This document shows positions 37,101 to 45,603 of a DNA stretch of 64,000 bases, piece by piece. Source of the DNA: CAVSRC01 sp963750065 (lineage in GTDB: Bacteria > Pseudomonadota > Alphaproteobacteria > Rhizobiales > Kaistiaceae). The stretch covers positions 61,824 to 125,823 of the forward strand of contig CAVVPK010000009.1 in assembly GCA_963750065.1 (NCBI GenBank). Reading direction: 5' to 3'. A program made the translations under genes and the position numbers. The first letter of the stretch is position 1. Each line of letters starts with the position of its first letter. The notes beneath the pieces were generated by a model. The model made no database searches. It was given only the letters and a program-made list of their open reading frames with translations, and had not been told where the DNA came from.

Positions 37101-37294
37101 TTGGCAAACGGAGGCCCGTCATAGAAGACGTATTCCGGTGCGGCCTGCTCGCGCCGCTGTTCGATCGACCGCTGGAATGTCTTTTCGGCGTCCCAGGCCG
37201 CACCGATGGCTTCCTCGATCCGGGGAAAGCTCGGATTCGGGTCGGCGGGCGGATAGACTGTCTTGGCGGTGGCCGGCGTAGCTGTGTCGTTCAT
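34139..37294 (-). CDS. ileS: Isoleucyl-tRNA synthetase, type 2 (eukaryote-like)
   Basis: 1051-residue class Ia aminoacyl-tRNA synthetase charging tRNA-Ile. The first ATP motif reads HYGH (69-72), the second KLSKR (about 614-618). The zinc-binding and editing domains are present (TTTPWTLPSN, GEGTGVVHIAPAFGEDD), with WDCHGLP typical of the family. The length, the HYGH motif, the long C-terminus without the bacterial Cys4 zinc finger and the overall wording (YRTMDLSYMESTIWAFKQLW) mark it as the eukaryote-like IleS2 class, known for mupirocin tolerance. Many alphaproteobacteria carry the type 1 enzyme, so this may be an acquired or second copy. It is divergent from MarR-EmrAB. No T-box in its leader. 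Confidence 0.93.
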   Translation of the reverse strand: MNDTATPATAKTVYPPADPNPSFPRIEEAIGAAWDAEKTFQRSIEQRREQAAPEYVFYDGPPFANGLPHYGHIVTGFVKDMVPRYQTMRGKMVDRRFGWDCHGLPAELHSEKELNLNGRQDILKYGLARFNEHCRTSIMQFRSDWEYYVNRSARWVDFENDYRTMDLSYMESTIWAFKQLWDKGLVYEGYRVVPYSWAAQTPLSQSETRLDDSYRARQDPALTIGFLLDGDTNTRLLAWTTTPWTLPSNVGLAVAPDADYAVMEKDGARVILAESSLEHYAPELDGYRNVGTVKGAELVGRTYQPLFPFFAAEKAKGGFRVIAGDFIEMGEGTGVVHIAPAFGEDDLNVGQKEGLPVVDPVDLAGNFTGETPPYAGLNVFEANKPIIRDLKEAGVVFRHETYDHNYPHCWRTDQPLIYKAMPSWYVEVTKFRDRMVELNKGITWMPEHVRDGIFGNWLANAHDWNISRNRFWGAPIPVWKSDDPAYPRTDVYGSLDELERDFGVRPKDLHRPYVDELTRPNPDDPTGRSTMRRVGDVLDCWFESGSMPFCQVHYPFENKEWFDSHFPGDFIVEYVGQTRGWFYTLMVMSTALFDRAPFRSAIGHGIVLDENKQKLSKRLKNYPDPIEMFNTYGADALRWYMMSSPLMSGGDLAMPKDGKAIGEAIRSVMLPIWNAYSFFTLYANIDGIKGKLVTSAEAELDRYILGKTAELVRAVEQAMDRLDLAGGCNALPPFIEALNNWYIRRSRDRFWKSERDADKTAAYDTLYTVLVTLMRAMAPFLPYLTDHIHRALTDGASVHLEDWPDAAAFAVDADLVKRMDLARAVCSSAASVRTAKNLRNRLPLATLTIAHPNHAILSPLVGVVAEEANVKSVVFADDPSAFGSEVLVVNPRIVGKRLGPAMKAVLAAAKAGQWTRLDDGAAEVAGERIAADEYEVRFQPKEGIAAAPFDGNAGVIVLDTVVTPELEREGLARDFIRLVQVARKDAGFNVSDRITIAVTAGPAGTQAIGAHLDTVKAETLAVSLDFADAPAGTVSDGKLGDEAIKIGVRVA

Positions 37295-37554
37295 GGTGTC
37301 GTCTAGATGGTGCGGCGTCGCCGGAACCGCGACCCCTTGGGAATTGGCCGGATCGATAGCGTCTTTGCCGCCGCTTCGCTACCCCGATCGCCACACCTGG
37401 CGGCGCAGGCCAGGGAAGACCCGTCCTTCGCGGCCCGCCTTCAGTGGACTCGCCGGGGGCCCGCCCCGACCCGATCGGCGGATGCGGCCCCAGAGCCTTT
37501 GGCTCTATCCCTTCGTTTACCGCATGGCTGGTGTGATAAATATGCAAGCTTGAT

Positions 37555-37576
37555 TATAATAAGGTCGCTTATTATA
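37555..37576. promoter_or_regulatory. Perfect MarR-type operator TATAATAAG-N4-CTTATTATA
   Basis: A perfect 9-bp dyad with a 4-bp spacer, A/T-rich in GC-rich surroundings, ending eight bases before the MarR gene's ATG. This is the kind of site expected for an autoregulating MarR/EmrR repressor. It overlaps the likely promoter of the MarR-EmrA-EmrB operon. Confidence 0.75.
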
Positions 37577-37584
37577 TCGACGCC

Positions 37585-38115
37585 ATGCAAAACCAACATA
37601 TGCCTCCCGCCAAGGGCATCGGGCTCTTGGTCCATGACGTCAGTCGTCTCCTGCGCCGCCGCATCGACCATCAGGCACAGGTCATCGGGTTGACCAGCGC
37701 CCAGTGGCGCGTCCTGGCGGCCGTATCCCGTGCCGAGATGCACGGCGACGAGCCGCTCCATCAGGCGACGCTGGCCGACGAGATGGATATGGAGCCGATC
37801 ACGCTCAGCCGCCAGATCGACCGCATGGAGACGGCCGGCCTGATCGAACGGCGCCCCGACCCTGCCGACCGGCGGGCGAACCGCCTCTACCTGACCGAGG
37901 CCGCCCGGCCGTTGATCGACAAATTCCGCAGCGTCGCTATCTCCTGTTACGACAACGTGCTGACCGGTATCAGCGATGAAGAGATCGAGCAGGTCGTCGG
38001 CATCCTGACACGAGTCCGCGCCAACCTCGTTCATAGTGTGGACCAGCCCGTGGGCGCTGCCGCCCACGCCAAACATTCCGATCTTGCTCGCAAAACAGAA
38101 GGCGTCGCTTCATGA
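37585..38115 (+). CDS. MarR family regulator of the EmrAB pump
   Basis: 176-residue winged-helix repressor. DEMDMEPITLSRQIDRMETAGLIERRPDPADRRANRLYL is the HTH and wing. First gene of an operon: its TGA overlaps the EmrA ATG (ATGAG). The perfect palindrome directly upstream points to autorepression, relieved by the pump's substrate as in EmrR. A second ATG at 37600 is a possible alternative start. Confidence 0.93.
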   Translation: MQNQHMPPAKGIGLLVHDVSRLLRRRIDHQAQVIGLTSAQWRVLAAVSRAEMHGDEPLHQATLADEMDMEPITLSRQIDRMETAGLIERRPDPADRRANRLYLTEAARPLIDKFRSVAISCYDNVLTGISDEEIEQVVGILTRVRANLVHSVDQPVGAAAHAKHSDLARKTEGVAS

Positions 38116-39236
38116 GTGCCGATGGGGGAACTCCAAACGCTCCGCAGCACGGGGCAGCGCCGGCCGGCATTGCGTCGAAGCCGGCGCCAGCGAAGCCCCG
38201 CCGCAATATCCGCCGTTATCTCATCATGGCGGCGGTGCCCGTCGTGCTGATTCTGATCGGCGGGTATTTCTGGCTGTCCGGCGGGCGCTATGTCTCGACC
38301 GACAACGCCTACGTCCAGCAGGACCGGGTGACGGTCACCGCCCAGGTTTCCGGCATCATCAGCGAGGTCGACGTGTCGAGCAATCAGGCCGTCAAGAAGG
38401 GCCAGGTGCTGTTCCGCATCAATGCCGAGCCGTACCAGATCGCCCTCGACCAAGCTGAGGCTGGGCTCGCCTCGGCGCGGCTCCAGGTCGACCAGTTGCG
38501 CGCCGCCTATCATCTGGCGGTCGCCGCTCTGAAGGCCGCGCAGGACAACAACGACTTCCAGGCCAAGAGCTTGGAGCGTCAGAAGGAACTGCTCGCCAAG
38601 GGCGTCTCGACGCAGGCCAATTTCGACGAGGCGCAGAACAGCGCCCACGCGGCCGAGCAGCAGCTTCTGCAGGCCAAGCAGAACGTCGCCGCGGCGCTGT
38701 CGGCGCTCGGCGGCAATCCGGATTTCGAAACCGACAAGCACCCGCTGGTGCTGTCGGCGCTGGCCAAGCGCGAACAAGCGGCGCTCGACCTCAAGAACAC
38801 GACCGTCGTCGCACCCGCCGACGGCATCGTCGCCCAGGCGGATCGCCTCCAGGTCGGCCAGTACGTCACCAATCCGACGGGCAATCCGACCGCGCTCCTC
38901 AGCCTGGTCGAGACCGGCACGACGTGGATCGACGCCAATTTCAAGGAGACCGAGCTCGCCGACATGCATCCGGGCGAAAAGGCAACCGTGTCGATCGACG
39001 CCTATCCCGGCCGCACCTTCGACGCCACGGTTGCCAGCATCGGCGCCGGCACCGGCTCCGAGTTTTCGCTGTTGCCGGCGCAGAACGCTACCGGCAACTG
39101 GGTCAAGGTCGTCCAGCGGGTGCCGGTGCGCATCCGCCTCGACAATCCCGATCCGGACGTGCCGATGCGCATCGGCCTTAGCGCCTATGTGACCGTCGAT
39201 ACCAAGAGCGCTCCGGCCCATACGGCCGCGAAGTGA
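38112..39236 (+). CDS. emrA: HlyD family efflux adaptor, EmrA-like
   Basis: 374-residue membrane-fusion protein of a tripartite efflux pump. One N-terminal membrane helix (about 36-56) follows a proline/alanine-rich cytoplasmic tail; then STDNAYVQQDRVTVTAQVSGIISEVDV (biotinyl-lipoyl part 1), a coiled-coil hairpin (about 120-190) and TTVVAPADGIVAQ (part 2). It links the inner-membrane EmrB to an outer-membrane channel. Coupled to the upstream MarR gene and 23 bp before emrB. Confidence 0.93.
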   Translation: MSADGGTPNAPQHGAAPAGIASKPAPAKPRRNIRRYLIMAAVPVVLILIGGYFWLSGGRYVSTDNAYVQQDRVTVTAQVSGIISEVDVSSNQAVKKGQVLFRINAEPYQIALDQAEAGLASARLQVDQLRAAYHLAVAALKAAQDNNDFQAKSLERQKELLAKGVSTQANFDEAQNSAHAAEQQLLQAKQNVAAALSALGGNPDFETDKHPLVLSALAKREQAALDLKNTTVVAPADGIVAQADRLQVGQYVTNPTGNPTALLSLVETGTTWIDANFKETELADMHPGEKATVSIDAYPGRTFDATVASIGAGTGSEFSLLPAQNATGNWVKVVQRVPVRIRLDNPDPDVPMRIGLSAYVTVDTKSAPAHTAAK

Positions 39237-39259
39237 CGCCCGACAGCTGAGTTGAAGCC

Positions 39260-40837
39260 ATGAGCGGCACCGACGCCCACGGGCATCCTTTCACGGAAGT
39301 GAAGCACCGCGGGCTCATCACCGGCTCGGTGATGATCGCCATGATTATGGTGATCCTCGACATGACGATCGCCAACGTCGCTTTGCCGCACATGCAGGCG
39401 AGCCTCGGCGCCGATCAGACGACGGTCACCTGGGTGCTGACCTCCTATATCGTGGCTCAGGCTATCGCCACGCCGATCACCGGCTGGCTGTCCGACAATA
39501 TCGGCCGCAAGCGGCTGTTCACCATCTGCGTCGCCGGCTTCGTCGCCTCCTCGGCGCTGTGCGGCACGGCGCTCGGCCTCGAAGAGATGGTGCTCTTCCG
39601 CATCATGCAGGGCGCCTTCGGCGCCGCGCTGGCGCCGCTGTCGCAGTCAGTTATCCTCGACATCAACCCGCGCGAGCGCCACGGCCAGGCGATGGCGGTG
39701 TGGGGCATGGGCATCATGATCGCGCCGATCATCGGCCCGGTCATCGGCGCTTACCTGACCGACAATTTCAACTGGCGCTGGGTGTTCTATATCAACGTCC
39801 CGGTCGGCATCGCTGCCCTCACCGGCGTGATCCTGTTCATGCCCGATACCGTGCGCCGCTTCCGCAAGTTCGATTTCGTCGGCTTCGGATTCCTGGCCAT
39901 GGCCGTCGGCGCCCTGCAGATCATGCTTGACCGCGGCTCCGAGCTCGACTGGCTCAGCTCGCCCGAGATCCTCATCGAACTGGGCCTTGCCATCGCCGGC
40001 GCATGGATGTTCCTGGTCCACACCCTCACCCACGACGAACCGTTCCTCGACCGGCGCCTGTTCATCGACCGCAACTTCACCGCGGCACTGATCCTCATCT
40101 TCGTCGTCGGCATCGTGCTGCTTGCCACCATGGCGCTGCTGCCGCCCATGCTGCAAAGCCTGATGGGCTACCCGATCATCACCGTTGGACTGGTGCTGGC
40201 GCCGCGCGGCCTGGGCACCATGGCCGCGATGATGGTCGTCGGCCGGCTGGTCGGCAAGATCGACCCGCGTCTGCTGGTCGGCTTCGGCCTGTCGATGACG
40301 GCGCTGTCGCTCTATCAGATGACCGCCTTCGACATCGGCATGGACTACTGGCCGCTGGTCACCTCCGGCGTCATCCAGGGCTTCGGTCTCGGCTTCGTCT
40401 TCGTGCCGCTGACGACCATCGCCTTCCAGACGCTCGATCCGCAGCTGCGCACGGAGGCCTCGGGCCTGTTCAACCTCGTCCGCAACATCGGATCGGCGAT
40501 CGGCATCTCGGTCATGGCGGCGTTGCTGACCTCCAACATGCAGGTCAACCACGCCGACCTCGCCGCCCAGATCACCCAGTTCAACCAGAACCTGCCGAAC
40601 TTCGGCATCAATGCGATGCGGCTGATGACACCGGCTGGGGCCCAGACAGCGGCCCAGCTCGACGGCCTGATCACGCAGCAGTCGCTGATGATCGCCTATC
40701 TCGACGACTTCAAGGCGATGTTCCTGATCACGCTCGCGGCGCTGCCGCTCCTGCTCCTGCTGCGCTACAAGAAGCTGAACATGGCGGCCGCGAAACAGAG
40801 CCGCGAGGAAGAACCGGTCATGGTGATGGCCGATTAG
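39260..40837 (+). CDS. emrB: MFS drug exporter, DHA2 family, EmrB-like
   Basis: 525-residue 14-helix drug/H+ antiporter. Helix 1 carries MVILDMTIANVALP (D-x-T-x-x-N-V-A-L-P motif D1), then LSDNIGRKRLF (motif A) and the APIIGPVIGAYLTDNFNWRWVFYINVPVG segment typical of EmrB. It pumps hydrophobic toxic compounds out with EmrA. Its position next to a mupirocin-tolerant type of IleS is suggestive but proves nothing about substrate. Confidence 0.94.
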   Translation: MSGTDAHGHPFTEVKHRGLITGSVMIAMIMVILDMTIANVALPHMQASLGADQTTVTWVLTSYIVAQAIATPITGWLSDNIGRKRLFTICVAGFVASSALCGTALGLEEMVLFRIMQGAFGAALAPLSQSVILDINPRERHGQAMAVWGMGIMIAPIIGPVIGAYLTDNFNWRWVFYINVPVGIAALTGVILFMPDTVRRFRKFDFVGFGFLAMAVGALQIMLDRGSELDWLSSPEILIELGLAIAGAWMFLVHTLTHDEPFLDRRLFIDRNFTAALILIFVVGIVLLATMALLPPMLQSLMGYPIITVGLVLAPRGLGTMAAMMVVGRLVGKIDPRLLVGFGLSMTALSLYQMTAFDIGMDYWPLVTSGVIQGFGLGFVFVPLTTIAFQTLDPQLRTEASGLFNLVRNIGSAIGISVMAALLTSNMQVNHADLAAQITQFNQNLPNFGINAMRLMTPAGAQTAAQLDGLITQQSLMIAYLDDFKAMFLITLAALPLLLLLRYKKLNMAAAKQSREEEPVMVMAD

Positions 40838-40852
40838 GCGAAGGCCGCCAGC

Positions 40853-41338
40853 CTACTTCTCCAGCGTGGCGAAGTTGGCATGCGCCGACACCAGCCAGGT
40901 GTCGCCGTCGCGGCGGAACACCGTCAGCCGCGGCGCGTGCGCCTCGACCGTTTCGCCGTTGCGGGTCTCCTTCACCGTCACCCAGTAGCGCACGACCAGA
41001 AGGTCGCCTTGGCCGGTGACCGTCATCTGGCTGAACGCCGGAATGGCGGCGACCTTGGGCAGCGCGCTGGCGAGGTATTCCTGCTTGTCGTAGGACGAGC
41101 CGTCGGCGCGCATGATCTGGAACTCGGGCGCCAGCACCGCGTCGAGTGCCGGGACAGTGCCCTCGACCAGCGCTCCCCACCACGCCGTGTTGGCGGCAAG
41201 CCCGGCGGCATCGCGCTCGGCGACGCTCATCTCCGCCGCAGAGGCCGGAGAGACGATCGGCGGCGCAACAAGCATCAGCGCGAGAGCTGCTGCCAGACAG
41301 ACGATGACCCGACAAGTCACGATAAGCGGCTGGACCAT
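40853..41338 (-). CDS. Secreted SnoaL/DUF4440-like protein
   Basis: 161 residues with an N-terminal hydrophobic signal (VCLAAALALMLVAPPIV) and one nuclear-transport-factor-2-like cone domain (DUF4440/SnoaL). The second half shows FQIMRADGSSYDKQEYLASALPKV and the end APRLTVFRRDGDTWLVSAHANF. The end repeats in the second secreted paralogue at 44984-45448. Start ATG 41338 after GGGAGGA. Function unknown; such domains bind small hydrophobic ligands or catalyse isomerisation. Confidence 0.82.
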   Translation of the reverse strand: MVQPLIVTCRVIVCLAAALALMLVAPPIVSPASAAEMSVAERDAAGLAANTAWWGALVEGTVPALDAVLAPEFQIMRADGSSYDKQEYLASALPKVAAIPAFSQMTVTGQGDLLVVRYWVTVKETRNGETVEAHAPRLTVFRRDGDTWLVSAHANFATLEK

Positions 41339-41490
41339 GCGTGCGTCCTCCCATGATTCCAAAGGGAACGGCGGTAAATCGCCGCAGCCTGTCATGGACC
41401 GGGCGCGTTAAGGGCGGGTTTGGGCAAAGCGGCAATTTCGCGCGACGGCCGCAACACCTTGCTCAGCATGCCGCGGGGCGCTCCCCGAGG

Positions 41491-43872
41491 CTATTCCCCG
41501 TAGGGGATCCAGATGTTCTTGACTTGGGTTGCGTGCGCCAGGAGCTCGCGCCCGCCGCCGATCGCCTCGTCCTCCCAGTGGCGCGCCACCGTCTCGCACC
41601 ACGTCTGCTTGAGGTTGCCGGCCGAGGCCTTCTCCAGCGCCGCCGCGCCTTCCTGATTGCCGAAGTACCACAGCGCATCGACCGCATCGTGCTTGGCCAG
41701 CTCCAGCGCCAGAGCGCGCTTGTCGCCCGTGACGATGTTGACCACGCCGCCCGGCACGTCCGAAGTATCGAGCACCTGATAGAGGTCGGTGGCGATCAGC
41801 GCCTGCGCCTCCGACGGCAGCATCACCACGGCGTTGCCGGCCGCGATCGCCGCGCCCATCAGCGAAACAAAGGCGAGCAGGCCCGGCTCCTCGGGACAAG
41901 CGATGCCGATCACGCCCACTGGCTCGTTCATGGCCAGCGCCAGGCCGCGGAAGGGCGGGCGATGCACCGCGCCCTCGTATTTGTCTGCCCACGCCCCCCA
42001 CTGGAACAGCCGATGCACAGCGGCATCCACCTCCAGCCGCGTCTTGGCGCTCTTGACGCCGCGCAGGAGCCGCAGCCGGTCGGCGAACTCGGCCGCGCGC
42101 TGATCGAGATTCTCGGCGATGTAGTAGAGGATCTGCGCCCGATTGTGCTCGGATGTCGCCGCCCATTTCGGTGCGATCTTGCGTGCCGCCTCGACCGCGT
42201 TGCGGATGTCCTTGCGATTGCCCTCGCCGACCTCGCCGACGAGTTTGCCGGCGGGCGAGGCAACGCCGCGCGAGTAGCCGCCGTCGGGCCGCGCCTGCTT
42301 GCCGCCGATGTACATCTTGGCCGTACGGTCGATGCCGCCGCCGATCAGTTCGAGCCCCATCTCGGGCTTCGCCGGCGCCTTCTCGGCCAGCCGCTTCGCC
42401 GTCTTGATCCAGCGCGGCTTGGTATAGGCGGCAACGCCCTCACGCCCGCCTTCGCGCCCATAACCGGATTCCTTGTAGCCGCCGAAGCCGGCGGAGGCGT
42501 CGAACAGGTTGGTGGAGTTTACCCACACCACGCCACATTTGAGCTTGGGCGCGATGTCGAGCGCCAGATTGATCGATTCCGACCAGACGCTGGCGGCCAG
42601 CCCGTATTCGGTGTTGTTGGCAAGCTGCACCGCCTCCTCCGGCGTGCGGAAGGTCATCTCGACCACCACCGGTCCGAAGATCTCCACCCGCGCCACAGTC
42701 GAGGCCGGCTCGACATTGGTCATCAGCGTTGGCGGGAAATAGCAGCCGGTGCTGGGAAGCGGCGCGCTCCCCTGGAACACCTCAGCCCCTTCCGCCACGC
42801 CCTGTTCGACCAGCTTGCGGATGCGCTCGAGCTGCGCCGGCGAGACGATGGCGCCGACATCGATCGCCTTGTCGAGCGGCGGCCCGACGCGCAGCGTCTC
42901 CAGCCGCGCCTTCACCTTGGCGACGAAGGTGTCGTGGATACCTTCCTGCACCAGGAGCCGCGAACCGGCGCAGCACACCTGGCCCTGATTGAACCAGATG
43001 GCGTCGACCACGCCCTCGACCGCCGAATCGAGATCGGCGTCGTCGAAGACGATAAAGGGTGACTTCCCGCCGAGCTCCAGCGTCAGCGTCTTGCCCGAGC
43101 CGGCGGTCAGTTCGCGGATCCTGCGGCCGATCTCGGTCGAGCCGGTGAAGGCGATCTTGTCGACGTCGGGATGCTTGACGATCTCCTCGCCGGTGGCGCC
43201 GTCGCCGGTGACCACGTTGACCACGCCCTTGGGCAACCCGGCCATCTCGCAGATCTCGGCAAACAGCAGCGCCGACAGCGGGGTGAACTTCGCCGGCTTG
43301 AGGATGCTGGTGTTTCCCAGCGCGATCGCCGGGGCGATCTTCCAGGCGGCCATCAGCAGCGGAAAGTTCCACGGGATGATCTGGCCGCAGACGCCCACCG
43401 CCATGCGGTCCGCGAGCTGCGTATCCATCAGCTCGGCCCAGCCGGCGTGATGGTAGAAGTGCCGCGCCACCAGCGGGATGTCGATGTCGCGCGTTTCGCG
43501 GATCGGCTTGCCGTTGTCGATCGCTTCCAGCACCGCGAACAGCCGGCTGTGGCGCTGGATCAGCCGGGCGATGGCGTAGAGATATTTCGCCCGTTCGTGA
43601 CCGGGCAGCCGCGACCATGGCCCTTGCGCCTTGCGCGCCGCCTTGACCGCCGCATCGACGTCCTCAGCGTTGCCACGCGCGATCCGCATGATGACCGTAT
43701 TGGTCGAAGGATCGCTGGTCTCCAGCCACTCGCCCGATTCAGGCGCCACCCAGGCGCCGTTGATGAACAGCTTCGCGCCTTCGCCGTGCTTGGCGATCCA
43801 GGCGCGCGCTTCCGTGTCGCTCTCGGGCGCCGGCCCGTAGTCCATCGTGTCGAGGATTTCAGCGACCGACAT
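41491..43872 (-). CDS. Two-domain aldehyde dehydrogenase, ALDH16 type
   Basis: 793-residue protein made of a full aldehyde dehydrogenase (about 1-480) followed by a second, degenerate ALDH-like domain (about 520-793). The first has LELGGKSP with the general-base Glu (about residue 266), the catalytic Cys in GQVCCAG (about 300) and SGFGGYKESG-like end. The second lacks these residues, as in known ALDH16 proteins, where it serves structure. It follows DeoC in the same operon, so it probably oxidises acetaldehyde from deoxyribose-5-phosphate cleavage to acetate. Confidence 0.93.
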   Translation of the reverse strand: MSVAEILDTMDYGPAPESDTEARAWIAKHGEGAKLFINGAWVAPESGEWLETSDPSTNTVIMRIARGNAEDVDAAVKAARKAQGPWSRLPGHERAKYLYAIARLIQRHSRLFAVLEAIDNGKPIRETRDIDIPLVARHFYHHAGWAELMDTQLADRMAVGVCGQIIPWNFPLLMAAWKIAPAIALGNTSILKPAKFTPLSALLFAEICEMAGLPKGVVNVVTGDGATGEEIVKHPDVDKIAFTGSTEIGRRIRELTAGSGKTLTLELGGKSPFIVFDDADLDSAVEGVVDAIWFNQGQVCCAGSRLLVQEGIHDTFVAKVKARLETLRVGPPLDKAIDVGAIVSPAQLERIRKLVEQGVAEGAEVFQGSAPLPSTGCYFPPTLMTNVEPASTVARVEIFGPVVVEMTFRTPEEAVQLANNTEYGLAASVWSESINLALDIAPKLKCGVVWVNSTNLFDASAGFGGYKESGYGREGGREGVAAYTKPRWIKTAKRLAEKAPAKPEMGLELIGGGIDRTAKMYIGGKQARPDGGYSRGVASPAGKLVGEVGEGNRKDIRNAVEAARKIAPKWAATSEHNRAQILYYIAENLDQRAAEFADRLRLLRGVKSAKTRLEVDAAVHRLFQWGAWADKYEGAVHRPPFRGLALAMNEPVGVIGIACPEEPGLLAFVSLMGAAIAAGNAVVMLPSEAQALIATDLYQVLDTSDVPGGVVNIVTGDKRALALELAKHDAVDALWYFGNQEGAAALEKASAGNLKQTWCETVARHWEDEAIGGGRELLAHATQVKNIWIPYGE

Positions 43873-43888
43873 GATCTTTGTTCCTCTC

Positions 43889-44899
43889 TTACGCCATTGC
43901 GTGATGTTCGAAGGAGGCGTAGCGGCCGGTGACGAAATATTCGAGCTGACGCTCGATATCGGAGAGCAGCGACGAGGCGCCGATGCGGAACAGTCCCGGC
44001 TGCAGCCACATGCTGCCGAGTTCCTCCTTCATCACGAACTGGAAGCTCATCGCGTCCTTGGCGGTGGAGATGCCGCCGGCCGGCTTGAAGCCGACGATGT
44101 TGCCGGTCATCTCGCGATAGGCGCGGATGGCGCGCACCATCACCAGCGCCACCGGAAGCGTCGCATTGACGCCTTCCTTGCCGGTCGAGGTCTTGATGAA
44201 ATCCGCGCCGGCCATCATCGCCACCAGAGAGGCGCGGCCGACATTCCTCAGCGTCTTGAGATCGCCGGTGCCCAGAATCGTCTTCATGTGCGCGCCCCCG
44301 CAGGCCTCCTTGAAGGCCTTCACCTCGTCATAGAGCGCCTGCCAGTTGCCCTTGAGCACATGCTCGCGGGTAATCACGATGTCGATCTCGTCGGCGCCGT
44401 CGGCGACCGACGCCCTGATCTCCGCCAGACGCGTCTCGAACGGCGCCAGCCCGGCCGGAAACGCCGTCGACACGGCGGCGACCGGGATGTCGGAGCCTTC
44501 CAGGGCCTGTTTCGCCGTGGCAACGAAGCGGTGATAGACGCAGACCGCGGCGGTGGTGATGCGCCGGTCGGCGAGCCCCAGCCCCTGCTTGATGTCCTCG
44601 CGCAGCGGCTGGCGCGCCTTGGCGCACAGCCGGCGCACGCGGCCCTCGGTGTCGTCGCCCGACAGCGTCGTCAGGTCGATGCATTGCAGCGCCTTCACCA
44701 GCCAGGCCGCCTGCCATTCCTTCTTGACGGTCCGCCGCGTCGGCAGCGTCGCCGCGCGGCGTTCCACCGCCGAGAGATTCACACGCACGCCGGCCACCGG
44801 CTCCGCATCGAACGGAATACCGGGATTGTGGGGCTGATCCGGCGCGTTCCTCAACTGGTGGATCGCGGCGGGCTCGCGGGCTGAAACGGGATTTGACAC
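43889..44899 (-). CDS. deoC: Deoxyribose-phosphate aldolase
   Basis: 336-residue class I aldolase splitting 2-deoxyribose-5-phosphate into acetaldehyde and glyceraldehyde-3-phosphate. The Schiff-base lysine is in DFIKTSTGK (about residue 236 counting from GTG 44899), with EIDIVI and KTILGTGDL as further active-site strands. The C-terminal GASSLL binds phosphate. It has about 80 residues more at the N-terminus than E. coli DeoC, as in the eukaryote-like DeoC group. GTG 44899 is better placed behind AAAGG than TTG 44926. Operon with ALDH16, 16 bp apart. Confidence 0.93.
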   Translation of the reverse strand: MSNPVSAREPAAIHQLRNAPDQPHNPGIPFDAEPVAGVRVNLSAVERRAATLPTRRTVKKEWQAAWLVKALQCIDLTTLSGDDTEGRVRRLCAKARQPLREDIKQGLGLADRRITTAAVCVYHRFVATAKQALEGSDIPVAAVSTAFPAGLAPFETRLAEIRASVADGADEIDIVITREHVLKGNWQALYDEVKAFKEACGGAHMKTILGTGDLKTLRNVGRASLVAMMAGADFIKTSTGKEGVNATLPVALVMVRAIRAYREMTGNIVGFKPAGGISTAKDAMSFQFVMKEELGSMWLQPGLFRIGASSLLSDIERQLEYFVTGRYASFEHHAMA

Positions 44900-44983
44900 G
44901 ACAGCGACCTTTCTGGTGGCCGACAAATCTACCCTATTGCCGCGCCGATCCGAAGACCTGCGGTAGCCTGGTCGGACGGGCCC

Positions 44984-45448
44984 CTATTTCCCGATCGCGG
45001 CGAAATTGGCGTGGGCCGAAACCAGCCATTTGTCGCCGACGCTGCGAAACACCGTCAGCCGCGGCGCCCTGGCCTGCATGGGTTTGCCGCCGACCGTGGC
45101 GTCGATCGCCAGCACATAACGGACGACCATCGCGTCGCCCGCACCGGTCGCCACCAGCTCGCTGACCGGCGGCGGCGCGGCAATCCTGGGCAGACCGCTG
45201 GCAAGATACTGCGCGCGATCATAGGCGACGCCATTGTCGCGGACGATCTGGAACTCCGGCGCGAGCAGTGCCGCCACGGCGCTCTTGTCACCGCTGGTGA
45301 CCGCCGCCACCCATGCAGCGACGGCCTTGCCGGCCTCGTCCTGCAGCCCTGAGCCGACCGCGCGGGCCGGCGCCGTGCCGATGGCAAGCGCCACCGGCAT
45401 TGCGACGGCGCCAGCCAGAACGGCGGCCCTGCGTGTCAGTCCTGCCAT
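44984..45448 (-). CDS. Secreted SnoaL/DUF4440-like protein, paralogue
   Basis: 154 residues with a twin-arginine-like signal (LTRRAAVLAGAVAMPVALAI) and one SnoaL/DUF4440 cone domain. FQIVRDNGVAYDRAQYLASGLPRI and APRLTVFRSVGDKWLVSAHANF match the paralogue at 40853-41338 closely. ATG 45448 follows GGGAGG. The two copies bracket the deoC-ALDH16 operon. Function unknown. Confidence 0.82.
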   Translation of the reverse strand: MAGLTRRAAVLAGAVAMPVALAIGTAPARAVGSGLQDEAGKAVAAWVAAVTSGDKSAVAALLAPEFQIVRDNGVAYDRAQYLASGLPRIAAPPPVSELVATGAGDAMVVRYVLAIDATVGGKPMQARAPRLTVFRSVGDKWLVSAHANFAAIGK

Positions 45449-45603
45449 GAAAACCTCCCTGGTCGACGCTACCTGGAACACGTCCGCCCTCACCGGCCGC
45501 TTAAGAAAATCGGGCAAATTGACCGGGTCTCGCCACACTCTTGCTGGACGGTTTGTGGCGCCGTAGAGCATGACCCGATCAAACGACGCCGAGGATGCGC
45601 CCC

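Noticed and set aside
37295..37584. Possible T-box leader before ileS
   Set aside because: The conserved T-box bulge and an adjoining terminator are absent on the minus strand; T-boxes are also not expected in this group.
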